NCBI RefSeq assembly: GCF_002097715.1
Contig: NZ_CP020737.1
Span: 3,038,001-3,102,000, forward strand
Length of the DNA stretch: 64,000 nucleotides
From: Burkholderia ubonensis subsp. mesacidophila
GTDB lineage: Bacteria > Pseudomonadota > Gammaproteobacteria > Burkholderiales > Burkholderiaceae
Direction of reading: 5' to 3'
Shown: positions 1-8,469 of the stretch, one piece after another
Numbering within the stretch: position 1 is the stretch's first letter
How the letters are laid out: every line of letters begins with the position of its first letter
Position numbers and translations under genes: made by a program
Notes under the pieces: generated by a model
Database searches by the model: none
Seen by the model: the letters and a program-made list of their open reading frames with translations, nothing else
What the model was told of the DNA's origin: nothing

Positions 1-841
1 CGAACGTGAGCCCGCGCACGAGCTGCTTCTGCGACAGCCAGCCGACGATCAGGATCGGTGCGACCGCGAGCAGGGAAGCTGCGGACAGCTTCGCCCAGAA
101 CAGCCCCTCCGGGCTCGAGTACGACGCGATGAACACGGTGAGCGGCGCCGCGTTCGAGCTCGACAGGTTGATGCTCCAGAACGCCTCGTTCCACGACAGG
201 ATCACCAGCAGCAGCGCGGTCGACGCGAGCCCCGGCAGCGCCATCGGCAGCAGCAGGTAGACGATCTCCTGCCAGGTCGACGCGCCGTCGATGCGCCCCG
301 CCTCGAGGATGTCCTTCGGGATCTCGTTGAAATAGGTGAACGTCATCCACACCGCGATCGGCAGGTTGATCAGCGTGTAGACGATCACGAGCCCCGACAC
401 GCTGTCGAGCAGGCCCGCGTTCTTCCACAGCAGGTAGATCGGCACGAGCACGCCGACCGACGGCATCATCTTCGTCGACAGCATCCACAGCAGCACCTTC
501 TGCGTGCGGCGGTTCGGGAAGAACGCCATCGCGTACGCGGCCGGCACCGCGAACAGCAGGCAGATCGCCGTCACGCCGGCCGAGATCAGCACCGAATTCC
601 ACGCGAACGAGAAGTAGTCGCTGCGCGCGAACACCTCGCGGAAGCTGTCGAGCGTCGGCACGAAGAACAGCGCCGACGCGTACGCCTGCTGCTCGGTCTT
701 GAACGCGGTGAGCGCCATCCAGAAGATCGGGAAGAACAGCGCGAGCGCGATCAGCCATGCCAGCAGGCCCGGCACCGCGCGGCGCACCCGGCCGAACGCG
801 GCGGGCATGCGGCGGCCGGCATCGAGAGTCAGGTCGCTCAT
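1..841 (-). CDS. Sugar-alcohol ABC transporter permease, MalG type (3' end cut off by the window)
   Basis: Inner-membrane permease of a carbohydrate ABC importer. About 280 codons are visible from an ATG at 841 and the frame is still open at the window edge, close to the usual length of this family, so few residues are missing. It has several hydrophobic segments and an EAA loop (EAGRIDGAS, about residue 180) that docks the ATPase. Its ATG overlaps the stop of the partner permease by 4 bp (ATGA), so the two are translationally coupled. With a sorbitol-dehydrogenase-like gene leading the operon, sorbitol, mannitol or a similar polyol is the likely substrate (SmoG/MtlG-like). That specificity is inferred from context. 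The ATPase is presumably just outside the window. Confidence 0.88.
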   Translation of the reverse strand, partial: MSDLTLDAGRRMPAAFGRVRRAVPGLLAWLIALALFFPIFWMALTAFKTEQQAYASALFFVPTLDSFREVFARSDYFSFAWNSVLISAGVTAICLLFAVPAAYAMAFFPNRRTQKVLLWMLSTKMMPSVGVLVPIYLLWKNAGLLDSVSGLVIVYTLINLPIAVWMTFTYFNEIPKDILEAGRIDGASTWQEIVYLLLPMALPGLASTALLLVILSWNEAFWSINLSSSNAAPLTVFIASYSSPEGLFWAKLSAASLLAVAPILIVGWLSQKQLVRGLTF

Positions 842-1782
842 TGTTCGTACTCCCCTTTCAGGTTGCGTGCGAGCATCCGCACGAGGAAGAACGACACGAC
901 GTTCGCGACCACGACGGCGATGATCCCGCCCGCGGACGCGAGGCCGACGTCGAACTGCTGCAGGCCGAGCGCATAGATCAGGTACGACAGGTTGGTCGTC
1001 GCGTTGCCGGGGCCGCCGCCCGTCGTCGTGTAGATCTCCGCGAAGATCGACAGCAGGAAGATCGTCTCCATCATCACGACGACCGCGATCGCGCGCTTCA
1101 GGTGCGGCAGCGTGATGTAGAAGAACATCGCGATCGGGCCGGCGCCGTCGATGCGCGCCGCTTCCTTCTGCTCCTGGTCGAGCGACTGGATCGCGGTGAA
1201 CAGGATCAGGAATGCGAACGGCAGCCACTGCCACGCGACGATGATGATCACCGCGGTCAGCGGGTAGTCGGCGAACCAGTCGACCGGCGTCATGCCGAGC
1301 GCGCGCATCGCGTTCGCGACGAGCCCGTAGACCGGATGCAGGATCATGTTCTTCCAGATCAGCGCGGACACGGTCGGCATCACGAAGAACGGCGCGATCG
1401 CGAAGAGGCGCGCGATGCCCTGCCCGTAGAACTTGCGGTCGAACAGCACCGCCATCAGCACGCCGCCGACCACGGTGATCGCGAGCACCGCGCCGATCAG
1501 CACGAGCGTGTGCCAGATCGCCGGCAGGAACGCCGGATCGGTCGCGAGGAAACGGTAGTTGTCGAATCCGGCGAAGCCCTTCACGTCCGGATTGAGCAGG
1601 TTGTAGCGCGAGAACGAGTACCAGACCGTCATCGCGAGCGGGATCGACATCCACAGCACCAGCACCGCGACGGACGGCGACACGAGCCAGCTCGCGCCGC
1701 GCCGCGGCCGGTCCGGCGCGGGCGGCCGCGACGCGGCGTCGACCGGGTGCGCGTGAGTCAGGGGAAGACGTAAGTGACGCAT
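838..1782 (-). CDS. Sugar-alcohol ABC transporter permease, MalF type
   Basis: First permease of the polyol importer, 314 aa, with about six membrane segments and the conserved EAA loop (EAARIDGAG, about residue 209). I place the start at the ATG at 1782 because a strong ribosome binding site (GGAGGTGG) lies about 8 nt upstream. The in-frame GTG at 1794 falls inside that site and is therefore unlikely. The N-terminus before the first membrane segment is proline- and arginine-rich and probably cytoplasmic. The gene lies between the binding protein and the MalG-type permease and overlaps the latter by 4 bp. SmoF/MtlF-like by context; the substrate cannot be proven from sequence. Confidence 0.9.
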   Translation of the reverse strand: MRHLRLPLTHAHPVDAASRPPAPDRPRRGASWLVSPSVAVLVLWMSIPLAMTVWYSFSRYNLLNPDVKGFAGFDNYRFLATDPAFLPAIWHTLVLIGAVLAITVVGGVLMAVLFDRKFYGQGIARLFAIAPFFVMPTVSALIWKNMILHPVYGLVANAMRALGMTPVDWFADYPLTAVIIIVAWQWLPFAFLILFTAIQSLDQEQKEAARIDGAGPIAMFFYITLPHLKRAIAVVVMMETIFLLSIFAEIYTTTGGGPGNATTNLSYLIYALGLQQFDVGLASAGGIIAVVVANVVSFFLVRMLARNLKGEYEQ

Positions 1783-1881
1783 GATCGGGACCACCTCCGA
1801 TTGAAACGCGGGCGCGCAGCGCTCGCCCGCCTTGCCGCTTCACGAGCGCCGTGCGTCCGCGGACGCACGGCGCGCGCCGCG

Positions 1882-3201
1882 TTACTTCTGGTAGCCGGCC
1901 TGCCGCACCGCGCGGTCGGCCGCGGCCTGCCCGGCCGCGAGCGCCTGGTCGACCGTCATCTGCCCGGCCACCGCGCCCGCGATGCCCTGCCCGACCACGG
2001 TGCCGAACGACTGGAACTCGGGAATGCCGACATACTGCACGCCCGCGTACGGCACCTTCTGCGCGGACGGATCGTTCGGATCGGCCGATTCGATCGCCTT
2101 CAGCACGAAGTCGGAGAACGGCGCGGCGGCCTTGTACTCGGCGCGCTGATAGGTCGACGTGCGCGTGCCCGGCGGCACCGACGCCCACCCTTCATCCTTC
2201 GCGACCAGCTCCACGTACTGCTTCGACGTCGCCCACGCGATGAACTTCTTCGCGGCGTCCTGCTGCTTCGACGTCTTCGGGATCGCGAGCGCCCACGCCC
2301 ACAGCCAGTGCGAGCCCTTCGGCGTCGCCTCGACAGGAGCTGCCGCATAGCCGATCTTGTCCGAGACCTGCGACTGCTGCTTGTTGTAGAGGATCCCCGC
2401 CGCGACGGTCGCGTCGATCCACATCGCGCACTTGCCGGACGCGGTCAGCGTCAGGTTCTCGTTGAAGCCGTTCGAGCTCGCGCCCGGCGGGCCGTTCTTC
2501 TTCAGCAGGTTCACGTAGAAGTTGACGGCCTTCTTCCATTCCGGCGACGTGAGCTGCGCGTTCCACTTGTCGTCGAACCAGCGGCCGCCGAACGTGTTCA
2601 CGACCGTCGACAGGTACGCCATGTTCTCGCCCCAGCCGGCCTTGCCGCGCAGGCAGATGCCGTAGATGCCCTTCGACTTGTCGGTCAGCTTGTCCGCGAA
2701 CCCGGCGATCTGCTCGTAGGTCGGCCGGTCGGGCATCCTGAGGCCCTTCGCCGCGAACAGGTCCTTGCGGTAGAACGTCATCGAGCTCTCGACGTAGAAC
2801 GGCAGCGCGTAGAGCTGGCCGTTGTACGACAGGCTGTCGCGCGCGGTCTTCACGACGTCGTTCAGGTCGTAGTCGGCCGGCAGGCCGGCCACGGGCGCGA
2901 GCCAGCCGCGCTTGCCCCACTGCGGCGTCTCGTAGGTGCCGATCATCACCACGTCGAACTGGCCGCTGCCGGTCGTGATGTCGGTCGTCGCGCGCTGGCG
3001 CAGCACGTTTTCCTCGAGGATCACCCAGTTCAGCCTGACGTCGGGATTGGCCTTCTCGAACGCCGGCGCGAGCTTCTTCAGCTCGATCATGTCGGGATTG
3101 TTCAGCGTCGCGATCGTCAGCGTTCCCGCGAGCGCCGCGCCGGCGGCCGTCGCGAGCGCCGCGCCCGCGAGCACGCGGGCGGCAAGCGTCTTTCGTTGCA
3201 T
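1882..3201 (-). CDS. Sugar-alcohol ABC transporter periplasmic binding protein
   Basis: Extracellular solute-binding protein of family 1, 439 aa. It begins with a basic N-region and hydrophobic stretch ending in an Ala-x-Ala type cleavage site around residue 25, as expected for Sec export to the periplasm. The mature part has the usual features of sugar-binding lobes, including the N-terminal TLTIATLNNPDM strand and a W-rich C-terminal lobe. It lies 61 nt downstream of the SDR gene and 99 nt upstream of the first permease, in the same orientation, so one operon is likely. Mannitol/sorbitol-binding proteins (SmoE/MtlE) are the closest family I recognise. The exact polyol is inferred from the adjacent dehydrogenase. 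Confidence 0.9.
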   Translation of the reverse strand: MQRKTLAARVLAGAALATAAGAALAGTLTIATLNNPDMIELKKLAPAFEKANPDVRLNWVILEENVLRQRATTDITTGSGQFDVVMIGTYETPQWGKRGWLAPVAGLPADYDLNDVVKTARDSLSYNGQLYALPFYVESSMTFYRKDLFAAKGLRMPDRPTYEQIAGFADKLTDKSKGIYGICLRGKAGWGENMAYLSTVVNTFGGRWFDDKWNAQLTSPEWKKAVNFYVNLLKKNGPPGASSNGFNENLTLTASGKCAMWIDATVAAGILYNKQQSQVSDKIGYAAAPVEATPKGSHWLWAWALAIPKTSKQQDAAKKFIAWATSKQYVELVAKDEGWASVPPGTRTSTYQRAEYKAAAPFSDFVLKAIESADPNDPSAQKVPYAGVQYVGIPEFQSFGTVVGQGIAGAVAGQMTVDQALAAGQAAADRAVRQAGYQK

Positions 3202-3262
3202 GGCATGTCTCCAGTGTCTCTTGTGTGTTGTTGATATCGATGGGCCGGCGGGTCGGGCCGCG

Positions 3263-4039
3263 TCAGCTCATCCAGTTGCCGCCGTCGACGTTCAGCGTCT
3301 GCGCGGTGACGTAGTCCGCGTCCGCCGACGCGAGGAACAGCGCGGCGCCCGTCAGGTCCGCGGGCAGCCCCATCCGGCCGAGCGGCACCGCTTCGCCGAC
3401 GAGCCGCTTCTTCTCGCCGGGCGGCCGGTGCTCGTAGCGCGCGAACAGCGCGTCGACCTGCTCCCACATCGGCGTGTCGACGACGCCCGGCGCGATCCCG
3501 TTCACGTTGATCCGATGCGGCGCGAGCGCGAGCGCGGCCGACTGCGTATAGCTGATCACCGCCGCCTTGGTCGCGCAATAGTGCGATACGAGCGCCTCGC
3601 CGCGCCGGCCCGCCTGCGACGACATGTTGATGATCTTGCCGCCGCGCCCCTGCTCGACCATCCGCTGCGCGACGGCCTGCATCAGGAAGAACAGCCCCTT
3701 CACGTTCACGGCGAACAGGCGGTCGAACACGTCCCACGATTCGTCGAGGAGCGGGCGCATGTCGAACAGCGCCGCGTTGTTGAACAGGATGTCGACGCCG
3801 CCGAAGCGCTCGACCGCGGTGGCGACGATGCGCGCGATGTCGTCGCGGCGCGTGACGTCCGCGGCCACGGCGACCGCGCGGCCCGGGCTCGTCTCGATCA
3901 ACCGCGCAAGCGACCCGCCGGCCGGTTTCACGTCGACGAGCACGCAGCGCGCGCCCTCCTCCAGATAGCGTTGCGCGACCGCTTCGCCGATGCCGCTCGC
4001 GGCACCCGTCAGGATCGCGACCTTGTCCTGCAATCTCAC
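3263..4039 (-). CDS. SDR-family sorbitol (L-iditol 2-) dehydrogenase
   Basis: NAD-dependent short-chain dehydrogenase, 258 aa, predicted to oxidise sorbitol to fructose or a related polyol to its ketose in the cytoplasm. The cofactor motif GAASGIG is at residues 12-18, followed by NNAA, a catalytic Ser in the MSSQAG segment, and Tyr/Lys in YCATK near residues 152-156. The C-terminal region (TPMWEQVD, GEKKRLVGEAVP, ending in DGGNWMS) is what I associate with SmoS/PolS-type sorbitol dehydrogenases, rather than with generic FabG-like SDRs. It is the first gene of the polyol uptake operon, which supports the assignment. Sorbitol specificity itself is family-based inference. Confidence 0.82.
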   Translation of the reverse strand: MRLQDKVAILTGAASGIGEAVAQRYLEEGARCVLVDVKPAGGSLARLIETSPGRAVAVAADVTRRDDIARIVATAVERFGGVDILFNNAALFDMRPLLDESWDVFDRLFAVNVKGLFFLMQAVAQRMVEQGRGGKIINMSSQAGRRGEALVSHYCATKAAVISYTQSAALALAPHRINVNGIAPGVVDTPMWEQVDALFARYEHRPPGEKKRLVGEAVPLGRMGLPADLTGAALFLASADADYVTAQTLNVDGGNWMS

Positions 4040-4395
4040 TGGCTGTCTCCGTTTCGTTCTGCGTTGTGCGATGGGCCGCGAGGTGAGCGAACGCTCGCGA
4101 CACGAACAATTGCTCTGATTGCGATCGAATGATCGGATACGGAACCGGGGCTGTCAAGGCGGATCGGGCCGGTTTCGATGATGCGATGCGGCAGAACGGC
4201 GCCGCGCGGACGGCCGCGGGCGCAGGCGGGGCAACGGCGAGCGGGACAGGTTGCGGCGCGGGCGGACGCGCCGCGGGGCAGGCGGTGGGGCCGGCTTTGG
4301 CGCGCTCGGGAAGAAACGGGACGGATGGCCGCATGCGCGGCGTGACGATACGTTATATCATCGCGATATTCTCGTTCCATTGCCCGCATTGCGCC
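4040..4395. other. Intergenic region between divergent polyol operon and zur operon
   Basis: This 356-bp stretch must hold the promoters of both the leftward polyol operon and the rightward zur-znu operon. It is GC-rich in the middle and becomes AT-richer at 4340-4375, just before zur. An open frame running through it to the zur gene shows no protein-like composition and I do not count it as coding. Confidence 0.6.
4355..4369. promoter_or_regulatory. Candidate Fur/Zur-family operator upstream of zur
   Basis: An inverted repeat ATATC-n5-GATAT sits about 27 bp before the zur start codon in the only AT-rich patch of the region (GTTATATCATCG). AT-rich dyads of this kind are typical of Fur-family operators, so autoregulation of the operon is plausible. 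The match to known Zur boxes is partial. Confidence 0.4.
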
Positions 4396-4866
4396 ATGGC
4401 TACTTCATCGTCAATCGCGTCCATCGCCGACCGGCTGTCCCGCGCCGACGCGTTCGCCGCCGAGCACGGCCTCGCGTGGACGCCGCTGCGCCGGCAGGTC
4501 TACGAACGCGTGCTCGCCGCGCAGCGCCCGATCGGCGCGTACGACCTGCTCGCCGAGCTCGAGCCGCAGCGCGGCCGGGTGCCGCCCACGACCGTGTATC
4601 GCGCGCTGGATTTCCTCGTCGAGCACGGCTTCATCCACCGGATCGAATCGAAGAACGCGTTCTTCGCGTGCTGCGAGATCGGCGTGCCGCACGAGGGCCA
4701 GTTCCTGATCTGCGAATCGTGCGGCGAAACCGTCGAGATTCCGGGCGGCGACCTCGCGAAGCAGCTGTCCGCGAGCCCGCCCGCGCACGGTTTCGAGGTC
4801 CATCACCAGGTCGTCGAGCTGAGCGGCCTGTGCGGACACTGCAAGACCAAGCCGGCGCAGCGCTGA
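4396..4866 (+). CDS. zur: Fur-family metal regulator, Zur type
   Basis: Metal-sensing repressor of 156 aa with an N-terminal winged helix (about residues 15-85, including TTVYRALDFLV) and a C-terminal dimerisation and metal domain. Metal-binding features visible are C92/C93, H99, the CxxC pair C106-C109 (CESCG), H131/H136/H137 and a second CxxC pair C146-C149 (CGHC). The layout LICESCG followed by LCGHC is Zur-like. The ATG at 4396 gives the normal family length; an upstream in-frame extension of 89 codons is GC-rich and implausible. The gene is followed after 46 nt by a metal ABC importer and probably represses it when metal is plentiful. Whether zinc or manganese is sensed is not certain (see the znuA entry). 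Confidence 0.88.
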   Translation: MATSSSIASIADRLSRADAFAAEHGLAWTPLRRQVYERVLAAQRPIGAYDLLAELEPQRGRVPPTTVYRALDFLVEHGFIHRIESKNAFFACCEIGVPHEGQFLICESCGETVEIPGGDLAKQLSASPPAHGFEVHHQVVELSGLCGHCKTKPAQR

Positions 4867-4912
4867 CGCCGAACGCGCGCCGACGCGCCGCCCCTTCCCT
4901 ACGAGGAGTTTC

Positions 4913-5830
4913 ATGTCCATTGCCCTGACGCGCGCCCCGCTGCGCGCCATCTCGCGCCCCGCCCGCTGGCTCGCCGCCGGCCTTGCCGCGCTGTCGCTCG
5001 CCGTGCCTGCGCTCGCGCACGCGGCCGCCGTCAACGTGGTCGCCGCGGAGAACTTCTACGGCGACGTCGCGTCGCAGATCGGCGGCCGCCACGTCGCGGT
5101 GACGAGCATCCTCAGCAATCCCGACCAGGACCCGCACCTGTTCGAGGCGAGCCCGAAGACCGCGCGCGCGCTGCAGCAGGCGCAGCTCGTGATCTACAAC
5201 GGCGCCGACTACGATCCGTGGATGGGCAAGCTGCTCGCGGCGTCGAAGCAGGCGAAGCGCGCGACGATCGTCGTCGCCGACCTCGTCGGCAAGAAGGCCG
5301 GCGACAACCCGCACCTGTGGTACGACCCGGCGACGATGCCCGCCGCCGCGCGCGCGATCGCGGCCGAGCTCGGCCGCGCGGACCCGGCGCACCAGGCCGA
5401 CTACGACGCGAACCTGCAGAAGTTCGTCGCGTCGCTGAAGCCCGTCGACGACAAGGTCGCCGCGCTGCGCGCGCAGTACAAGGGCGTGCCGGTGACGGCC
5501 ACCGAGCCCGTGTTCGGCTACATGGCCGACGCGATCGGCCTCGACATGCGCAACCAGCGCTTCCAGCTCGCGACGATGAACAACACCGAGGCGAGCGCGC
5601 AGGACGTCGCCGCGTTCGAGACCGACCTGCGCAAGCAGCAGGTGCGCGCGCTCATCTACAACAGCCAGGCCGAGGCGCCGATGACGAAGCGGATGCTGAA
5701 GATCGCGCGCGACGGCGGCGTGCCGACCGTCAGCGTCACCGAGACGCAGCCGGCCGGCAAGACCTTCCAGCAATGGATGGCCGGCCAGCTCGACGCGCTC
5801 GGCAAGGCCCTTTCCACCCGCAAGCCATGA
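4913..5830 (+). CDS. znuA: Metal ABC transporter periplasmic binding protein (ZnuA-like)
   Basis: Cluster A-I metal-binding lipocalin-free binding protein, 305 aa, with a signal peptide of about 38 residues (cleavage after HAA). Likely metal ligands are H75 (in DPHLFEAS) and H134 (in NPHLWYDP). At the third ligand position it has Glu198 (TATEPVFGYM) rather than the His usual in ZnuA, and near the fourth it has E254. It also lacks the His-rich acidic loop of classical ZnuA. This His/His/Glu pattern is more reminiscent of manganese/iron binding proteins. The stop overlaps the ATPase start (ATGA). Zinc is the likely substrate from the Zur-type regulator, but manganese remains possible. Confidence 0.82.
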   Translation: MSIALTRAPLRAISRPARWLAAGLAALSLAVPALAHAAAVNVVAAENFYGDVASQIGGRHVAVTSILSNPDQDPHLFEASPKTARALQQAQLVIYNGADYDPWMGKLLAASKQAKRATIVVADLVGKKAGDNPHLWYDPATMPAAARAIAAELGRADPAHQADYDANLQKFVASLKPVDDKVAALRAQYKGVPVTATEPVFGYMADAIGLDMRNQRFQLATMNNTEASAQDVAAFETDLRKQQVRALIYNSQAEAPMTKRMLKIARDGGVPTVSVTETQPAGKTFQQWMAGQLDALGKALSTRKP

Positions 5831-6720
5831 CCCACACGCCCCACGCACTCGAACTCGATCGCGTCACGCTCGAACTGGGCGGACGCACGATCCTGCGCGA
5901 CGTCAGCCTGTCGATCGAGCCCGGCGAATTCGTCGGCGTGCTCGGGCCGAACGGCGCCGGCAAGACGACGCTGATGCGCGCGGTGCTCGGCCTCGTGCCG
6001 GTCGCGGGCGGCGCGCTGCGCGTCGGCGGCGAGCCGGTCGCGCGCGGCAATCCGTCGATCGGCTACATGCCGCAAATCAGGAGCGGCCTCGCGAGCCGCC
6101 GGATGCGCGGCTACGACTTCGTCGCGATGGCCGCTGACGGGCACCGCTGGGGCCTGCCGCACGCGAGCGCCGCGACGCGGCACGACGTCGACCGCGTGCT
6201 CGACCTCGTCGGCGGCCGCACGCTCGCGCACCGGCCGCTGTCGGAGCTGTCCGGCGGCGAACGGCAGCGGTTGCTGCTCGCACAGTGCCTGCTCGGCAGC
6301 CCGAGGCTGCTGCTGCTCGACGAGCCGCTGATCAGCCTCGACCCGAACCACCAGCGCGGCGTGGTCGAACTCGTGCGCCGCGTGCAGCGCGAGCTCGGCA
6401 TCACGGTGCTGTTCTCCGCGCACGAACTGAACCCGCTCCTCAACGCGCTCGACCGCGTGCTGTATCTCGGCAACGGCGTCGCGGCGCTCGGCACCGTCGA
6501 CGAGGTGATCACGAAACCCGTGCTGTCGCGGCTGTACGGATCGCCGATCGACGTGATGCGCGTGAACGGCAAGATCTTCGTGATGTCCGGCGACGTGGAA
6601 GTCGAGAAGCACGACCACGAGCACGAAGGCGACGACGACGGCCATGCGCACGGCGGCCACGGCCATTCCCACCACGGACACGCGCACCCTCACGCGAGCG
6701 GGCAATCACACGATGTTTGA
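5827..6720 (+). CDS. znuC: Metal ABC transporter ATPase with His-rich tail (ZnuC-like)
   Basis: ATP-binding subunit of the metal importer, 297 aa. Walker A (GPNGAGKT) is at residues 40-47, the signature LSGGE at 141-145 and Walker B (LLLLDEP) at 161-167, followed by the switch His in SAHEL. The last 40 or so residues are unusual: 13 histidines alternate with Gly, Ala and Asp, far beyond the ATPase fold. Such tails often bind zinc, nickel or cobalt, so this one may buffer or sense the transported metal on the cytoplasmic side. The start ATG overlaps the znuA stop, and the stop lies inside the znuB start region (8-bp overlap), so the three genes are tightly coupled. Confidence 0.92.
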   Translation: MTHTPHALELDRVTLELGGRTILRDVSLSIEPGEFVGVLGPNGAGKTTLMRAVLGLVPVAGGALRVGGEPVARGNPSIGYMPQIRSGLASRRMRGYDFVAMAADGHRWGLPHASAATRHDVDRVLDLVGGRTLAHRPLSELSGGERQRLLLAQCLLGSPRLLLLDEPLISLDPNHQRGVVELVRRVQRELGITVLFSAHELNPLLNALDRVLYLGNGVAALGTVDEVITKPVLSRLYGSPIDVMRVNGKIFVMSGDVEVEKHDHEHEGDDDGHAHGGHGHSHHGHAHPHASGQSHDV

Positions 6721-7498
6721 ATACGACTTCATGATCAACGCCTTCGCGGCGTCGGGAATCGTCGCGGTGCTCGCGGGCATCGTCGGCTACTTCCTGGTGC
6801 TGCGCGGGCAGACCTTCGCCGGCCACGCGCTGTCGCACGTCGGCTTCACCGGCGCGACGGGCGCGGTGCTGCTCGGCATCTCGCCGATCTGGGGGATGGT
6901 CGGCTTCACCCTCGCGGCCGGCATCGGCATGGGCGCGCTCGGCGAGCGGCTCGCGGGGCGCGACGTCGCGATCGGCGTGATCCTGTCGGGCGCGCTCGGC
7001 TTCGGCCTGCTGTTCCTGCATTTCTATACGTCGTTCGCGACGCAGGTGACGGCGCTGCTGTTCGGCAACGTGCTCGCGGTCAGCCACGACACGCTCGCGG
7101 CGCTCGCCGGCATCGGTGCGGTGAGCCTCGCCGCGCTCGCGCTGATCGCGCGGCCGCTCCTGTTCGCGTCGCTGCAGCCCGAACTCGCCGAAGCGAAGGG
7201 CGTGTCGCTGCGCGCGGTGTCGGTGCTGTTCCTCGCGGTGTGCGCGCTTGCGGTCGCCGCGGCGACGCAGATCGTCGGCGTGCTGCTCGTGTTCACGCTG
7301 CTGGTCGGCCCGGCCGCCGCCGCGCAGAACGTATCGACGCGGCTGTCGACGGGCGTGGTGCTCGCCGCGCTGTTCGCGCTGTTCGAAGCGTGGCTCGGCA
7401 TCGTGCTCGCGTATTACACCGACTGGCCGACGAGCTTCTGGATCACCGCGCTGTCGGCGCTCGTGTATGGCGCGAGCCTGTTGCGGCGACACGCGTGA
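6713..7498 (+). CDS. znuB: Metal ABC transporter permease (ZnuB-like)
   Basis: Integral membrane permease of the ABC-3 family, 261 aa, with about eight hydrophobic segments. The stretch LRGQTFAGHALSHVGFTGA is characteristic of ZnuB-type permeases. The start at 6713 (MFEYDF) overlaps the end of the ATPase gene by 8 bp; an upstream in-frame ATG lies deep inside znuC and is not needed. It completes the importer with the binding protein and ATPase, moving zinc (or possibly manganese) into the cytoplasm. A bidirectional terminator follows. Confidence 0.92.
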   Translation: MFEYDFMINAFAASGIVAVLAGIVGYFLVLRGQTFAGHALSHVGFTGATGAVLLGISPIWGMVGFTLAAGIGMGALGERLAGRDVAIGVILSGALGFGLLFLHFYTSFATQVTALLFGNVLAVSHDTLAALAGIGAVSLAALALIARPLLFASLQPELAEAKGVSLRAVSVLFLAVCALAVAAATQIVGVLLVFTLLVGPAAAAQNVSTRLSTGVVLAALFALFEAWLGIVLAYYTDWPTSFWITALSALVYGASLLRRHA

Positions 7499-7530
7499 CG
7501 CACGCGGCGGCGTAACGCCGCGCGCGACGA

Positions 7531-7570
7531 AAAAAACGCCGGCGCGCCCGAGGGCAGCGCCGGCGTTTTG
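7531..7570. terminator. Bidirectional rho-independent terminator (znuB / fghA)
   Basis: Perfect 11-bp stem AACGCCGGCGC (7535-7545) / GCGCCGGCGTT (7557-7567), with an A-run on the left and a T-run on the right. It can therefore end both the rightward znu operon and the leftward adhC-fghA operon. Confidence 0.88.
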
Positions 7571-7603
7571 CATTGCGCGACCCGCGCGAAGCGGGTCATG
7601 CGG

Positions 7604-8452
7604 TCATCGCGCGAGCACCCGCGCGTGATGCGCGACGTGATCCGCGATGAAGGTCGAGATGAAGTAGTAGCCGTGGTCGTAGCCCGCATGCCGCCGCAGC
7701 GTCAGCGGCTGTCCGGCCGCCGCGCACGCCGCTTCGAACACGTCGGGGTTCAGCTGGTTCGCGAGGAACTGGTCGGCGAGCCCCTGGTCGACCAAAATGC
7801 CGTCCGCGAACTTCGGCGCATCGGCGCGTGCGACGAGTTCGCTCGCGTCGTGTGCCTTCCACGCTTCGCGATCGTCGCCGAGGTAACCCGAGAACGCCTT
7901 CTCGCCCCACGGGCAGCGCGTCGGCGCCGCGATCGGCGCGAACGCCGACACCGACCGGTACAGGTCGGGATGACGCAGCGCGAGCGTCAGCGCGCCATGC
8001 CCGCCCATCGAGTGCCCGAAGATCCCGAGCCGCGCGCCGTCGATCGGCAGCTCTGCCGCGACGCGCTCGCGCAACTCGCCCGTCACGTACGACTCCATCC
8101 GGTAGTGCGTCGACCACGGCGCTTCGGTCGCATCGACGTAGAAGCCCGCGCCGACCCCGAAGTCCCACGTATCGGTCTCGCCCGGCACGCCCGCGCCGCG
8201 CGGGCTCGTATCGGGCATCACAAGCGCGATGCCATGCTGCGCCGCGTATTGCTGCGCGCCGGCCTTGATCGCGAACGTCTCGTCGGTACACGTGAGCCCC
8301 GCGAGATAGAACAGCGCCGGCACGCGGCCGTGCGCGGCCTGCGGCGGCAGGTACACCGAAAACTTCATCGGCAGGCCGATCGCCTTCGAATCGTGACGGT
8401 AGAAACGCTGCTCGCCGCCGTGGCATGCATGCGAGGAAACGAGTTCGAGCAT
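7604..8452 (-). CDS. fghA: S-formylglutathione hydrolase
   Basis: Esterase-D-family serine hydrolase, 282 aa, which hydrolyses S-formylglutathione to formate and glutathione, the second step of glutathione-dependent formaldehyde detoxification. The nucleophile Ser148 is in GHSMGG, the oxyanion region is LAGLTCTDE, and the catalytic His is in the C-terminal YDHGYYF motif. The ATG at 8452 gives the normal length. It lies 17 nt downstream of adhC in the same orientation, the standard operon for this pathway in proteobacteria. Confidence 0.95.
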   Translation of the reverse strand: MLELVSSHACHGGEQRFYRHDSKAIGLPMKFSVYLPPQAAHGRVPALFYLAGLTCTDETFAIKAGAQQYAAQHGIALVMPDTSPRGAGVPGETDTWDFGVGAGFYVDATEAPWSTHYRMESYVTGELRERVAAELPIDGARLGIFGHSMGGHGALTLALRHPDLYRSVSAFAPIAAPTRCPWGEKAFSGYLGDDREAWKAHDASELVARADAPKFADGILVDQGLADQFLANQLNPDVFEAACAAAGQPLTLRRHAGYDHGYYFISTFIADHVAHHARVLAR

Positions 8453-8469
8453 GACGGTGCGCTCCCCGG

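Noticed and set aside
757..3234. Long plus-strand reading frames opposite the polyol transport genes
   Set aside because: Arg/His/Asp-rich antisense shadows of real genes; they lack family motifs and are typical of GC-rich DNA.
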